Below, in pieces: positions 1 to 8,559 of a DNA stretch of 56,493 nt. The stretch is from Lachnospiraceae bacterium (GTDB lineage Bacteria; Bacillota; Clostridia; Lachnospirales; Lachnospiraceae). The stretch's first letter is position 1. Each line of letters opens with the position of its first letter. The notes under the pieces are model-generated. The model saw only the letters and a program-made list of their open reading frames with translations, had not been told where the DNA came from and did no database searches. The translations under genes were made by a program, and so were the position numbers. The stretch covers positions 1 through 56,493 of the forward strand of contig JAKSPO010000012.1 in assembly GCA_024404675.1 (NCBI GenBank). Direction: 5' to 3'.

Positions 1-2
1 TG

Positions 3-866
3 GATGAACAGCAGATGCAGGACAACGACATCAGATTAAAGGATGCATATAGAAAAAATGAAGGGCTTTTAACATCAGGACAAATAGGAGATATTAGAGC
101 AAAGTATGGTATAAGCCAAAGCGATTTATGCATATTGTTAGGTTGGGGCGGTAAAACTATTACAAGATACGAAAGCCATCAAGTGCAGGATAAGGCACAT
201 GATACCATTCTTAAGAAAATAAATCAGGATCCAGAATGGTTTTTGTCGCTTTTAAATGGAGCGAAAGCGAATCTATCAGCAGAGTCTTATCAAAAATATT
301 TAGCGGCAGCAACTTCTTTATACGAGGAAGATCAAGATGCCTATCTCAGAAAGGCAATTGAAGCAAGCTATGCCAAGTTTCAGGGAAATCAAATGTTTCA
401 TGGCAACACAGATTTGTCATTAGATAAAGTTGTTGAGGTTATTAGATATTTTGCATCATCAATCAAAGTGACAAGTCTTTATAAGGTAAAATTAATGAAG
501 CTTATGTGGTATGCGGATGCTTTATCTTATAAAAGAAGAGGCTTTGCAATCACAGGATTAGTATATCAAGCACTTCCAATGGGAGCTGTTCCGGTGGGAC
601 ACAATTCCATAATTGACTTAAAGGATGTTCCTTGTGAAGAAGTAGATATGGGTGAGACAAATGCTTATCATTTTTCTTTGAGCGGGAAACAAACTTTTTC
701 CGAATTATCAGATGAAGAGAAAGATATTTTGGATGTAGTAATAGAGAAGCTTGGAAAGATGAGTAAGAATGAAATAATAAATTTTATGCATAAAGAGCAG
801 GCGTATGTTGAAACTGCACCGAGGGATATTATTCAGTTCAAATATGCTGAAAGCTTACAAATCTAA
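3..866 (+). CDS. Panacea (SocA/DUF4065) antitoxin-like protein with HTH; 5' end outside window
   Basis: The frame is open to the left edge, so the N-terminus is missing; the first visible Met is at 15. Numbered from that Met, residues about 20-70 form a helix-turn-helix of the YgiT/MqsA type (YGISQSDLCILLGWG, then a TRYE stretch), and about 130-270 form a Panacea domain (LMKLMWYADALSYKRRG core). Panacea proteins are known as antitoxins or adaptors in toxin-antitoxin and phage-related modules. In relatives with this HTH a YgiT-like zinc ribbon comes first, so I infer that it lies left of the window. The gene is AT-rich compared with the genes after 2 kb and sits beside phage and transposon scraps, which fits acquired DNA. 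No partner toxin is visible. Confidence 0.8.
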   Translation, partial: DEQQMQDNDIRLKDAYRKNEGLLTSGQIGDIRAKYGISQSDLCILLGWGGKTITRYESHQVQDKAHDTILKKINQDPEWFLSLLNGAKANLSAESYQKYLAAATSLYEEDQDAYLRKAIEASYAKFQGNQMFHGNTDLSLDKVVEVIRYFASSIKVTSLYKVKLMKLMWYADALSYKRRGFAITGLVYQALPMGAVPVGHNSIIDLKDVPCEEVDMGETNAYHFSLSGKQTFSELSDEEKDILDVVIEKLGKMSKNEIINFMHKEQAYVETAPRDIIQFKYAESLQI

Positions 867-948
867 ATAGAAAAATTGTTGATGCGAGGATCGTGTAGAG
901 ATACATGGTCCTTTTATTATGCAAAAAATTAAGGAAGGAGGGATTCTG

Positions 949-1203
949 ATGGCAGGAAGAAAACCAAAGCCTACAGCAGTTAAGAAGCTGGAAGGCAATC
1001 CAGGAAAGAGAAAATTGAATACGAAGGAGCCGGTTCCAGCAAAGGGAATGCCTGCTTGTCCTGACTGGTTAATGCCAGAAGCAAAGAAGGAATGGGAACG
1101 TTTAGCTGATGAATCAGATGGGTGTTCTTACAGAAGTTGACATGGCGGCGTTTGCTGCATATTGTCATTCTCATGCCAGATGGAAGGAAGCTCAGGAGCA
1201 TGA
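949..1203 (+). pseudogene. Phage terminase small subunit (P27 family), frameshifted and truncated
   Basis: It starts at ATG 949 behind a good AGGAGGG site. The first 55 residues (MAGRKPKPTAVKKLEGNPGK, then a CPDWL and a KKEWERLADE stretch) are typical of P27 small terminase subunits, which bind packaging sites on phage DNA. Near 1110 the matching frame shifts: MGVLTEVDMAAFAAYC continues the family sequence in another frame and stops resembling it at about 1203. That is roughly the first half of a protein of about 150 residues. It is a prophage remnant, broken by a small deletion and then by the junction with the transposase fragment that follows. Confidence 0.75.
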
Positions 1204-1441
1204 CAGAGGGTGTGTGGACTTTATCAAATGCACAAGAGATTTGTATAAAGATAAAAGGTTGTTAAGCTCTATATCAAAAATAGAGTTATTAACGCCTACG
1301 GTATTAGCTGCGAGTTCTTTTAACTGCAGAAACTGTTGAGGAGAGAATTTGCCTCTAGATAGAGAACGAAGTTTTTCATAAAATGCTGAATTCATACGAG
1401 CCATAGCAAGTACAATCCTCCAATGATCATCAGTTGATTTT
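1204..1441 (-). mobile_element. IS110-family transposase remnant (internal fragment)
   Basis: On the minus strand a frame reads from about 1441 to 1204 through DDHWRIVLAMARMNSAFYEK, FSPQQFLQLKELAANTVGV and FDIELNNLLSLYKSL. This resembles the central region of IS110-type DEDD transposases, between the DEDD domain and the Transposase_20 domain. Both ends of the enzyme are missing, and no insertion-sequence ends are visible. It abuts the terminase fragment, so this is a mosaic of two dead mobile genes. The family call is from memory of typical IS110 sequences and is only moderately sure. Confidence 0.5.
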
Positions 1442-1459
1442 CCTTGTTGCCCCCCTCCC

Positions 1460-1493
1460 CCCCCGGTGATGAAAAACCGGGGGCTTCTTTTTT
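1460..1493 (+). terminator. Rho-independent terminator
   Basis: A perfect 7-bp stem CCCCCGG (1460-1466) / CCGGGGG (1477-1483) has a 10-nt loop and is followed by CTTCTTTTTT. It lies inside an unusual run of C residues (about 1450-1464). Confidence 0.75.
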
Positions 1494-1579
1494 ATACACA
1501 ATGCGTTTTGTGTTTGAAACCGTTGTTCTTCAGTGAATGCGAACTAATTGTAAATATATTCGTGCTTCTCACGGGTCTC

Positions 1580-1861
1580 ATGCTTAAAAAGGAGCAGAGC
1601 GATTACGTAACCATAACAAGGGACGAAATCATCCTTACCGAGAGCGGCCGCGCCGAAAAGCTCGCGCTTTCGGACATCAGCACCTACCATCAGAACGCCG
1701 ATAATCAGACACTTACAATCACTCTCCGGGACGGCCGCAGCCTCTCGCTTATCAGCGAGAACAACGCTCTCGGCGGCCGCAACACCGACTCCGAGGACGC
1801 AGCCTTCTTCGCGAGCTACTGGGGCGAAATATTCCGTAACGCCGGAATCTCAGCGGAGTGA
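1580..1861 (+). CDS. Hypothetical protein, probable C-terminal fragment with PH-like fold
   Basis: I do not recognise this gene. The frame is open from 1466, but the compositionally coding part begins about ATG 1580 (MLKKEQSDYVTITRDEIIL) and runs 93 residues. Alternating short strands (DYVTITRDEIIL, TLTITLRDGRSLSLI) suggest a bacterial PH-like beta barrel of the sort found after N-terminal membrane helices. The in-frame sequence just before it (LIVNIFVLLTGLM) looks like the end of a membrane helix, so this may be the tail of a truncated membrane protein. There is no convincing ribosome site before 1580. Codon use is GC-rich, unlike the debris to its left. Confidence 0.4.
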   Translation: MLKKEQSDYVTITRDEIILTESGRAEKLALSDISTYHQNADNQTLTITLRDGRSLSLISENNALGGRNTDSEDAAFFASYWGEIFRNAGISAE

Positions 1862-1911
1862 GGTAAGGTCAGTTTCAGTGTGAGGGGAGAATATAACGGT
1901 ACATAAATCCA

Positions 1912-1952
1912 CCAGCCACTTTTTCGAAAGAAGGGGTGGCTGGTTTGCTTTC
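1912..1952 (+). terminator. Rho-independent terminator
   Basis: An 8-bp stem CCAGCCAC (1912-1919) / GTGGCTGG (1936-1943) is followed by TTTGCTTTC. It ends the fragment to its left and separates it from the helicase promoter. Confidence 0.7.
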
Positions 1953-2002
1953 AGAGCCGCCTTGTTTTTCAAAATTGTGTTCCAAATGGGGCGAAGGCGT
2001 GG

Positions 2003-2008
2003 TATAAT
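2003..2008 (+). promoter_or_regulatory. -10 element for the helicase-NUDIX operon
   Basis: A perfect TATAAT lies about 65 bp before the helicase start. The best -35 at 17-bp spacing is weak (TTCCAA, 1980-1985). Confidence 0.5.
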
Positions 2009-2074
2009 AAAGAGAATATTTATTGTTTCTAATGAGACACTAAGTGTAGAGTCTGCAATCGGAAGGAGAAAGCT

Positions 2075-5065
2075 TTGGAAGAGGTATACATTCAGGAAAT
2101 TGATCAAGGACTGAAGGCTGCGTATATAAACGGTAATCTTGCTGCAAATCCGGAGTATACGCCTAGCTTTGTATCGAATAACCCAGGCGTTGGCAAGAAG
2201 GTTATTTCGGCAATCGAAGATGAATTACAGCGTTGCGATCGGTTCCGAATCAGTGTCGCTTTCATCACGATGAGCGGAATCACGCCGTTGCTGCAGACCT
2301 TGAAGGAGCTGGAGAAAAAGGGAATTCGGGGTGAGATTCTTACGACAAATTATCTTGATTTCAGCGAGCCTCAGGCATTAGAAAAGCTAAACGAATTAAC
2401 GAACATTACTCTTCGCATGTATGATGTAAATGCGGCAAATACCGGCTTTCATTCCAAAGGCTATATCTTTCAAAAGAGCGAGATTTATCGGATTATTCTC
2501 GGTAGCTCGAATCTTACCAGCGCCGCGCTTACAAGTAATATAGAGTGGAATACAAAGCTTGTTTCGACCGAACAGGGCGAGATTGTGGGCGAAATTCTTC
2601 GCGAGTTTGAGAGCTTGTGGAACTCGGAATATACACTCGGCTTCGATGAGTTTTTCGAGATATATAAGACGCGATATGAGATTATCCGTCACCAGCGCGA
2701 GGAAGCGAAAAAGGACACGATGCCGTCCTTTGAAAAGTATCGCTTAAAGCCCAATTCCATGCAGGAAGAGTTTATTGTCAATCTCCGTCATATCATCGAC
2801 AAAGGGGAGAAAAGGGCGCTGCTGATTTCTGCGACCGGTACAGGAAAGACCTATGCGGCAGCATTTGCCATGAGAGAGCTTGGGTTTAAAAAGGTCCTCT
2901 TTATTGTGCATAGGGCTCAGTTAGCAAGACAGGCCAAGAAGTCCTTTGGAAGAGTTTTCAATGACGCTGTATCCATGGGAATTGTGGGCGATGGACAGCA
3001 TGAATATCATTGCGATTTTGTTTTTGCCATGGTTGAGACCTTGAGCAAGGAAGAGCATCTGTTCAAGTATGATAAGAAGGCATTTGACTGTATTATTCTT
3101 GATGAGGCACACCGGAGTACAGCCAATATCTATCAGAAGGTGATGGGCTACTTCGAGCCTAAGCTTTTTCTGGGTATGACGGCAACGCCTGACAGAAGGG
3201 ATGACTACCTCGAGGGACACAATGTATACGAGCTTTTTAATCACCGGATTGCGCATGAAATTCGCCTTCAGAAGGCGATGGAGGATGATCTGCTTTGTCC
3301 GTTCCATTACTTCGGAATAAGCGACATCGCGCTTATTAATGATGATCTTTTGAAGCAGAAAGCTATCAGTGAGAAAGCATTTAACCTGTTGACGAGCGAG
3401 GAGCGAGTAGATAAGGTCATTGAACAGGCTGAGTATTACGGCTTCAGCGGCGATCGTGTGAAGGGATTGATTTTTTGTAGTAGAACACGCGAATGTGAAA
3501 TTCTTTCGAATATGTTTAACGAACGCGGTTATCGGACGCTTGCGTTGAGCGGTGAAACGCCGCAAAAGGTTCGTGAGGTTGCTTTTGAAAGATTGGCGAT
3601 GAAGGAAGAGGATGCTACAGCGGAATTAACGCCGTTAGACTACATTTTTTCGGTAGATATTCTCAATGAGGGTGTTGATATTGTCGAAGTCAATCAGGTT
3701 ATTATGCTTCGCCCGACACAGTCGCCGATTGTATTCATTCAGCAGCTCGGCAGAGGTCTCCGAAAGGCGGAGGGTAAGGAATACATTGTTATTCTTGATT
3801 TCATCGGGAATTACAGCAATAATTTTATGATTCCGGTTGCATTGTCCGGAGATCGTTCCTATAACACCGATGTAATTCGGAGATACGTTATTAGTGGAAA
3901 TAGCACGATTCCCGGCGCTTCAACGGTTCATTTTGATGAGGTTTCAAGAGAGCGGATATTCCAGGCGATCGATTCAATTAAATCAGGTACCCTGAGGGCA
4001 TTGATTAAAGAGGGATATGCGAATTTGAAAAATCGACTTGGAAGAATTCCGAGACTGATTGACTTCTATGAGAATGACGAGATTGACCCGTTAGTCATAA
4101 TTCGTGAATATAAAACCTACTATTCCTTCGCTATGCAGATGGAGAAGAAGGATACTCTGTTCACGCTTACAGAGCAGGAAAAGCTTACACTTGAGTATCT
4201 GTCAAAAACCATTCTAAGCGGTGTTCGACCTGATGAGCTGGCCATCCTGCAAATGCTGTTTACAAACGATGAGATCACATACGATGACGTCATCAGACAA
4301 TGCAGGGAGCGGTACGGTTATGAGATGACGCCTAAGCGAATAAATGCTGCCTGTGAGGTTCTTGATGGTCGATTTGTAGGGAATGCGTCGGAGTTAGAGA
4401 AGTTTAGCCACATTTCGATTGTTAGCGACAATAAGCAGGGGTGTCTGAGGAGAATTCTCAGCTATCAGGAGCGGCTTTCGCACTCTGATTTCTATGACCA
4501 GGTTCGCGATATTGTTGCTGTTGGTCTGGCACGCTATACCGGCAAATACCAGGTGCCCTACAGGAAGGAGAATCCCTTCGTTCTATACGAAAAATATTCA
4601 AGAAGAGATGTCAGTCTTCTCATGGGAGCAGGCAAGGACATGTCATCCACAATGTTTGGAATGGCACATCTGAACGATGAGGCATTTATCTTTGTTACCT
4701 ATCACAAGGAGGAGAACACGGACGCAGACAAGCAGTATGTGGAAGGCAAGCCGGATTATGCGGATGAATTTGTCGATAGTGTAATATTCCGATGGGATTC
4801 CCAGATTGACAAGAAAATAGATGGCACTTATATGAAAAAGGTTTTGAATGCAAAGAGGAAGCATCTTTTCGTACAGAAGAACGACTCGGAGAATAACTTC
4901 TTCTACATGGGAGAATTTGATGTGCTTGATGTTTATGAGGACACCAAGATGAATAATAGTGGCGTTCTTAAGCCTATTTGCAAATTGAAGTTTAAGATGC
5001 GTACCGCGGTTCGCGAGGATTTGCTTCGGTATCTGAAGAGCGGCAGCGCCGGGGAGGTAGGTTGA
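2075..5065 (+). CDS. PLD-nuclease / superfamily 2 helicase / DUF3427 protein
   Basis: A 996-residue protein starts at TTG 2075, chosen because AAGGAGAA sits 6-12 nt upstream. Residues about 40-190 are an HKD/phospholipase-D-type nuclease domain with one H126-x-K128 motif and the following GSSNLTS. Residues about 230-600 are an SF2 helicase: Walker A ATGTGKT (253-259), DEAH (343-346), TATP, and motif VI QQLGRGLR (556-563). The rest is a DUF3427 region (YRKENPFVLYEKYSRRDV, then FVTYHK). Proteins of this build act on DNA and resemble restriction or defence helicases (inference). The stop codon is one base from the start of a NUDIX gene, so the two are co-translated. There is no sign of decay. 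Confidence 0.9.
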   Translation: MEEVYIQEIDQGLKAAYINGNLAANPEYTPSFVSNNPGVGKKVISAIEDELQRCDRFRISVAFITMSGITPLLQTLKELEKKGIRGEILTTNYLDFSEPQALEKLNELTNITLRMYDVNAANTGFHSKGYIFQKSEIYRIILGSSNLTSAALTSNIEWNTKLVSTEQGEIVGEILREFESLWNSEYTLGFDEFFEIYKTRYEIIRHQREEAKKDTMPSFEKYRLKPNSMQEEFIVNLRHIIDKGEKRALLISATGTGKTYAAAFAMRELGFKKVLFIVHRAQLARQAKKSFGRVFNDAVSMGIVGDGQHEYHCDFVFAMVETLSKEEHLFKYDKKAFDCIILDEAHRSTANIYQKVMGYFEPKLFLGMTATPDRRDDYLEGHNVYELFNHRIAHEIRLQKAMEDDLLCPFHYFGISDIALINDDLLKQKAISEKAFNLLTSEERVDKVIEQAEYYGFSGDRVKGLIFCSRTRECEILSNMFNERGYRTLALSGETPQKVREVAFERLAMKEEDATAELTPLDYIFSVDILNEGVDIVEVNQVIMLRPTQSPIVFIQQLGRGLRKAEGKEYIVILDFIGNYSNNFMIPVALSGDRSYNTDVIRRYVISGNSTIPGASTVHFDEVSRERIFQAIDSIKSGTLRALIKEGYANLKNRLGRIPRLIDFYENDEIDPLVIIREYKTYYSFAMQMEKKDTLFTLTEQEKLTLEYLSKTILSGVRPDELAILQMLFTNDEITYDDVIRQCRERYGYEMTPKRINAACEVLDGRFVGNASELEKFSHISIVSDNKQGCLRRILSYQERLSHSDFYDQVRDIVAVGLARYTGKYQVPYRKENPFVLYEKYSRRDVSLLMGAGKDMSSTMFGMAHLNDEAFIFVTYHKEENTDADKQYVEGKPDYADEFVDSVIFRWDSQIDKKIDGTYMKKVLNAKRKHLFVQKNDSENNFFYMGEFDVLDVYEDTKMNNSGVLKPICKLKFKMRTAVREDLLRYLKSGSAGEVG

Positions 5066-5066
5066 T

Positions 5067-5504
5067 ATGAAAACGATACGAGTTGTTGCGGCAGTTATCT
5101 GCGCCGTGAATGAGGAAGGACGCCAGATCATATTTGCCACGCAAAGGGGCTACGGAGAGTTCAAGGGCGGCTGGGAATTTCCCGGCGGAAAGATTGAGCC
5201 CGGGGAGACGCCGGAGGAGGCGCTTCGACGGGAGATCCGCGAGGAGCTCGAGACGGAGATTGCGGTCGGGGAGCTTATAGAGACGGTCGAATATGATTAT
5301 CCGTCGTTTCATCTGTTGATGGATTGCTTCTGGTGTGAGGTCGTAAGCGGCGATCTGATTCTGAAGGAAGCGGAGGAGGCGCGCTGGCTGACAGCGGAAA
5401 CGCTTGATGAGGTGGACTGGCTTCCTGCAGACAAGGGGCTTGTGGAGCGGCTCAGAGAGCTGCTGCAGGCGGCCGGGAACGAGAGCGTCGGAGGATTAAT
5501 ATGA
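5067..5504 (+). CDS. NUDIX hydrolase, (deoxy)nucleoside triphosphate pyrophosphohydrolase type
   Basis: A 145-residue MutT-like protein. The Nudix box runs from G41 through E47 to R55-E56 and E59-E60, with Glu in place of the usual final Gly, a common variant in this subgroup. Such enzymes hydrolyse NTPs or dNTPs, including oxidised or unusual nucleotides, to monophosphate and pyrophosphate. It starts one base after the helicase stop and overlaps the next gene by 4 nt (ATGA), so the helicase, NUDIX and ferredoxin genes form one transcript. The pairing with a DUF3427 helicase suggests a nucleotide-linked defence or repair role (inference). Confidence 0.9.
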   Translation: MKTIRVVAAVICAVNEEGRQIIFATQRGYGEFKGGWEFPGGKIEPGETPEEALRREIREELETEIAVGELIETVEYDYPSFHLLMDCFWCEVVSGDLILKEAEEARWLTAETLDEVDWLPADKGLVERLRELLQAAGNESVGGLI

Positions 5505-6238
5505 TTTTCTATTTTACCGGAACCGGTAATTCGTTAGCGGCAGCGAAGAAGCTGCTTGCGCCCGGGGAAGAGCTTGTGAATATGGCTACGGCAATCAAGG
5601 CGGAGCGGTATGATTACGAGGTGAGAGAAGGGGAGCCGGTAGGGATTGTGTTCCCGGTTTATTTCTATTCCCTGCCAATGGTTGTGATTGATTTTCTTGA
5701 CAGGCTGCAGCTTAAGGCTGCGACGTATCTTTATGCGGTGATTACCTGCGGCGGAGGAATCTCGCAGGCGGGTGCGGTTCTTAAGAAGAAGCTTTCCGGA
5801 AGAGGACTTCAGTTAGATTATGTGCGGGAGCTTCTGATGCCCGACAATTATATTCTGCTTTATCCTAATAAGGCCGAGGGAGTTGCGGAGTGCCTCAGTA
5901 AGGCGGACGAGAGCCTGAAGGCAATCCGTAACGATATCGAGAGCAGGCGGAAGCTAAGGATTGGAAAGAATACCTTAATCTCCGATACGATGGCAGCAGT
6001 ATACAGGCAGGCGCGGAAGACGAAGCGGTTCAATGTGCTTTCGAGCTGCATCGGCTGTGGGCTCTGCGAGAGGAACTGCCCGGAGGGCGTTATCAGTCTT
6101 GCAGGCGGCAGACCGGTCTGGACGAAGGAGAAGTGCACGCAGTGTCTCGCCTGCATCAATCGTTGCCCGGTTCGTGCGATTCAGTACGGCAAGAGAACGA
6201 AGAAGCAGGGCAGGTATGTGCATCCGGAGCTTAAGTGA
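5501..6238 (+). CDS. EFR1-type flavodoxin/ferredoxin fusion
   Basis: 245 residues. The N-terminal flavodoxin-like domain has the FMN phosphate loop TGTGNS (6-11). The C-terminus carries two 4Fe-4S motifs, C183-C186-C189...C193 and C212-C215-C218...C222, as in bacterial 2[4Fe-4S] ferredoxins. This is the EFR1 architecture common in Clostridia, a cytosolic electron carrier. It overlaps the NUDIX gene by 4 nt. A redox protein behind a helicase-NUDIX pair is not an obvious functional match and may simply be a shared transcript. Confidence 0.9.
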   Translation: MIFYFTGTGNSLAAAKKLLAPGEELVNMATAIKAERYDYEVREGEPVGIVFPVYFYSLPMVVIDFLDRLQLKAATYLYAVITCGGGISQAGAVLKKKLSGRGLQLDYVRELLMPDNYILLYPNKAEGVAECLSKADESLKAIRNDIESRRKLRIGKNTLISDTMAAVYRQARKTKRFNVLSSCIGCGLCERNCPEGVISLAGGRPVWTKEKCTQCLACINRCPVRAIQYGKRTKKQGRYVHPELK

Positions 6239-6266
6239 ATTGTTTGTGTATTTGGCTCGACCTTGC

Positions 6267-6294
6267 TTGACATTTGTCTTTGAAACAGTATAAT
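6267..6294 (+). promoter_or_regulatory. Consensus sigma-A promoter of the rubrerythrin fusion
   Basis: TTGACA (6267-6272), 16-bp spacer, TATAAT (6289-6294): both boxes are perfect. It leaves a leader of about 80 nt before the start at 6384. Confidence 0.85.
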
Positions 6295-6383
6295 TAAATA
6301 TTAAGAATGATTACTGTTTTAATCGTCGGACAGTTTTTTATGGCGAAAACCGCTCCGATATATGCGAAGAAAGGTGGAGTACT

Positions 6384-7565
6384 ATGGACAAGAAAGCAAT
6401 GTATAAGCTTAGCTACGGGCTTTTCGTTCTGACTGCCAGAGAAGGCGAGCAGGACAACGGGTGCATCATCAATACTGCCATTCAGGCAGCTTCGACACCC
6501 AATCAGGTAAGCATCTGCGTGAATAAGGCGAATTATACGCACGACATGATCATGCGAACAGGTGAATTCACCGTGTCGGTCATCAGCCAAAAGGCGACCT
6601 TTGAGCTGTTCCGCAGATTTGGCTTCCAGTCCGGACGCGATAATGACAAGTTCGTCGGCTATTCGCAGTATGCGCGCGGCGCGAACGGACTTCTGTATAT
6701 CACAGAGGGAACGAATGCGTATATTTCGGTTAAGGTTGCACAGTCGGTGGATCTTGGCTCGCATACGATGTTCGTCGGTGAAGTTACCGATATGGAGGTT
6801 CTGAGCGGTGAGCCCTCAGTGACCTATGAGTATTACATGAATAACATTAAGCCTAAGCCGCAGGAGGTTGGAAAGGATGCCAATGGGCAGACGATCTGGC
6901 GCTGCACGATCTGCGGTTATGAATATGTAGGTGAGGAGCTTCCGGAGGACTTCATCTGTCCGATTTGTAAGCATCCGGCAGCTGATTTTGAAAAGATTAT
7001 TAAGAAAGTTGAGGAAACGAAGAGTATGGCTAGTAAGTATGCAGGAACGAAGACCGAGAAGAATCTGAGAGAGGCATTTGCCGGTGAGTCTCAGGCAAGA
7101 AATAAGTACACGTATTTCGCATCCGTTGCTAAGAAGGCAGGCTATGAGCAGATTGCAGCACTGTTCCTTCAGACCGCAGAGAATGAGAAGGAGCATGCAA
7201 AGCTTTGGTTCAAGGCTCTTGGCGAGCTCGGGGATACCCCGACGAACCTTCTTCACGCTGCAGAGGGTGAGAACGCAGAGTGGACCGACATGTATGAGCG
7301 TATGGCGAAGGAGGCTGAGGAGGAAGGCTTTACCGAGCTTGCTGCACAGTTCCGCGGCGTTGGCGCAATCGAGAAGATGCATGAGGAGAGATATCGTGCA
7401 CTGCTTAAGAATGTTGAGGCTATGGAAGTATTCAAGAAGAGCGGTGTGACCATGTGGGAGTGCCGTAACTGCGGCCATGTTGTCGTAGGTCTTGAGGCTC
7501 CGGTTATATGCCCGGTATGCAATCATCCGCAGGCTTATTTTGAGGTTAGAAAAGAGAACTACTAA
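6384..7565 (+). CDS. Flavin reductase-rubredoxin-rubrerythrin-rubredoxin fusion
   Basis: One 393-residue chain joins two normally separate proteins. Residues 1-155 are a flavin-reductase-like FMN domain and 170-205 a rubredoxin (C174, C177, C192, C195); together these equal high-molecular-weight rubredoxin. Residues 215-345 are a rubrerythrin ferritin-like di-iron domain (E235, E267/E270-H271, E330, H333) and 357-390 a second rubredoxin (C360, C363, C376, C379). The likely role is NAD(P)H-driven reduction of peroxide or oxygen in the cytosol, with electrons passing flavin to rubredoxin to di-iron site in cis. M215 opens a stretch ([18 protein letters not shown]) typical of stand-alone rubrerythrin N-termini, so the fusion point is plain. 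The ribosome site is AAAGGTGGAG. Confidence 0.93.
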   Translation: MDKKAMYKLSYGLFVLTAREGEQDNGCIINTAIQAASTPNQVSICVNKANYTHDMIMRTGEFTVSVISQKATFELFRRFGFQSGRDNDKFVGYSQYARGANGLLYITEGTNAYISVKVAQSVDLGSHTMFVGEVTDMEVLSGEPSVTYEYYMNNIKPKPQEVGKDANGQTIWRCTICGYEYVGEELPEDFICPICKHPAADFEKIIKKVEETKSMASKYAGTKTEKNLREAFAGESQARNKYTYFASVAKKAGYEQIAALFLQTAENEKEHAKLWFKALGELGDTPTNLLHAAEGENAEWTDMYERMAKEAEEEGFTELAAQFRGVGAIEKMHEERYRALLKNVEAMEVFKKSGVTMWECRNCGHVVVGLEAPVICPVCNHPQAYFEVRKENY

Positions 7566-7570
7566 ATTTT

Positions 7571-7643
7571 GGTCTCTTGGGGACGGGGTTAGGGGCTCAT
7601 TTTCGTGAGAAAATGAGCCCCTAACCCCGTCCCCGTTGTCTCA
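7571..7643. repeat. REP-like repeat, head-to-head pair forming a 25-bp hairpin
   Basis: Two copies of the local G-rich repeat lie in inverted orientation. Their cores (7579-7603 and 7610-7634) are exact reverse complements over 25 bp around a 6-nt loop. It fills the space between the convergent rubrerythrin-fusion and AraC genes, beginning 5 nt after the stop. There is no T-run. It may still act as a transcript-end structure for both genes. Confidence 0.9.
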
Positions 7644-7655
7644 CCCTGAAGCGAA

Positions 7656-8486
7656 CTAGCGCCGCTCCGACGGGGAGATGCCGAAGCGCCTCTTGAAGAG
7701 CTTCGAGAGCTGAAATTCATCATAGAAGCCGTAGCTTAAGGCGATGTCGTGGAGGCTTCGCCCGGGCGCAATCGGGAGGAGGTCGTAAATCATGTCGAGC
7801 TTCTGAAACAGCTGATACCGATGGACCGACATGCCGGTCTGCGCCTTGAAGCGACCGGAAATCGTTCGCACACTGACGTGATAATTAGTCGCCAGCTCTT
7901 CCGGTGAGAGGAAGCGCTCGGGCTCGCAGTGAAAGCGGTGGATGATCTCGGAAACGAGCACATCCGTCTCGCCCTGCGCGGAGCCGGAAAGCGCAGAAAG
8001 GCGCAGTAATAGCGCCTCGAGGTAAAGGCTTGTGCGAAGCTTCTTCCCCGGTAGCTCGGCCCCCCAGAAGGCGTCGATGACCTGCTCGAAGCCGTGGTGA
8101 AGCTCGGGATGATCGGCGGACTCGAACAGCTTCGGGACTGAAAGATAGCTACCGGAAGCTTCTATATCCCCCGGAACGGACGGCGAATCCGAGGGCAGAT
8201 CGCCGGCCTCGTTTCGAAAATGAATGTACACATTTCTCATCATCGGCGTGCACCGCTCTGTGCTGTAGTGATGCTTCCCGGGCTCTAGAAGCAGCACGCT
8301 TCCGGGACGAAGATGATACACCGCCCCGTCCTCGATGATATCCCACTCGCCGGCCTGCATGTAAAGCAGGTCGTACTCATCCATCACGCGGTCCGGGTGC
8401 AGAATACCCTCGCGGCTGAAATTGTGGTTACAAAGGGTAACCTCCCTTCGATTGGTCAGGTTCAGTAATATGTGCTTATGTTCCAT
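7656..8486 (-). CDS. AraC-family transcriptional regulator
   Basis: 276 residues. The N-terminus is a cupin-like sensor domain (HLRPGSVLLLEPGKHHYS). The C-terminal 100 residues hold the two AraC helix-turn-helix units (LSPEELATNYHVSVRTISGR, then SLHDIALSYGFYDEFQLSKL). It is divergent from the GH127 glycosidase and very likely controls it in response to a sugar (inference from position and family). The start is set by AAAGGAG ten nt upstream. The intergenic region holds a -10 for this gene and an inverted repeat. Confidence 0.9.
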   Translation of the reverse strand: MEHKHILLNLTNRREVTLCNHNFSREGILHPDRVMDEYDLLYMQAGEWDIIEDGAVYHLRPGSVLLLEPGKHHYSTERCTPMMRNVYIHFRNEAGDLPSDSPSVPGDIEASGSYLSVPKLFESADHPELHHGFEQVIDAFWGAELPGKKLRTSLYLEALLLRLSALSGSAQGETDVLVSEIIHRFHCEPERFLSPEELATNYHVSVRTISGRFKAQTGMSVHRYQLFQKLDMIYDLLPIAPGRSLHDIALSYGFYDEFQLSKLFKRRFGISPSERR

Positions 8487-8507
8487 GGTTTACACTCCTT
8501 TTGCCGT

Positions 8508-8559
8508 ATTATACATGAAAATGTCGGAAAAATCCATTCCTGATTCACACATTTTCCGA
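8508..8559. promoter_or_regulatory. Divergent AraC/GH127 control region with inverted repeat
   Basis: On the minus strand TATAAT (8508-8513) is the -10 of the AraC gene. Just beyond it TCGGAAAA (8524-8531) and TTTTCCGA (8552-8559) form a perfect 8-bp inverted repeat with 20 bp between arms, a plausible AraC operator. On the plus strand TTCCTG-17-TAGGAT (8537-8565) is a weak promoter candidate for the glycosidase. Confidence 0.5.
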
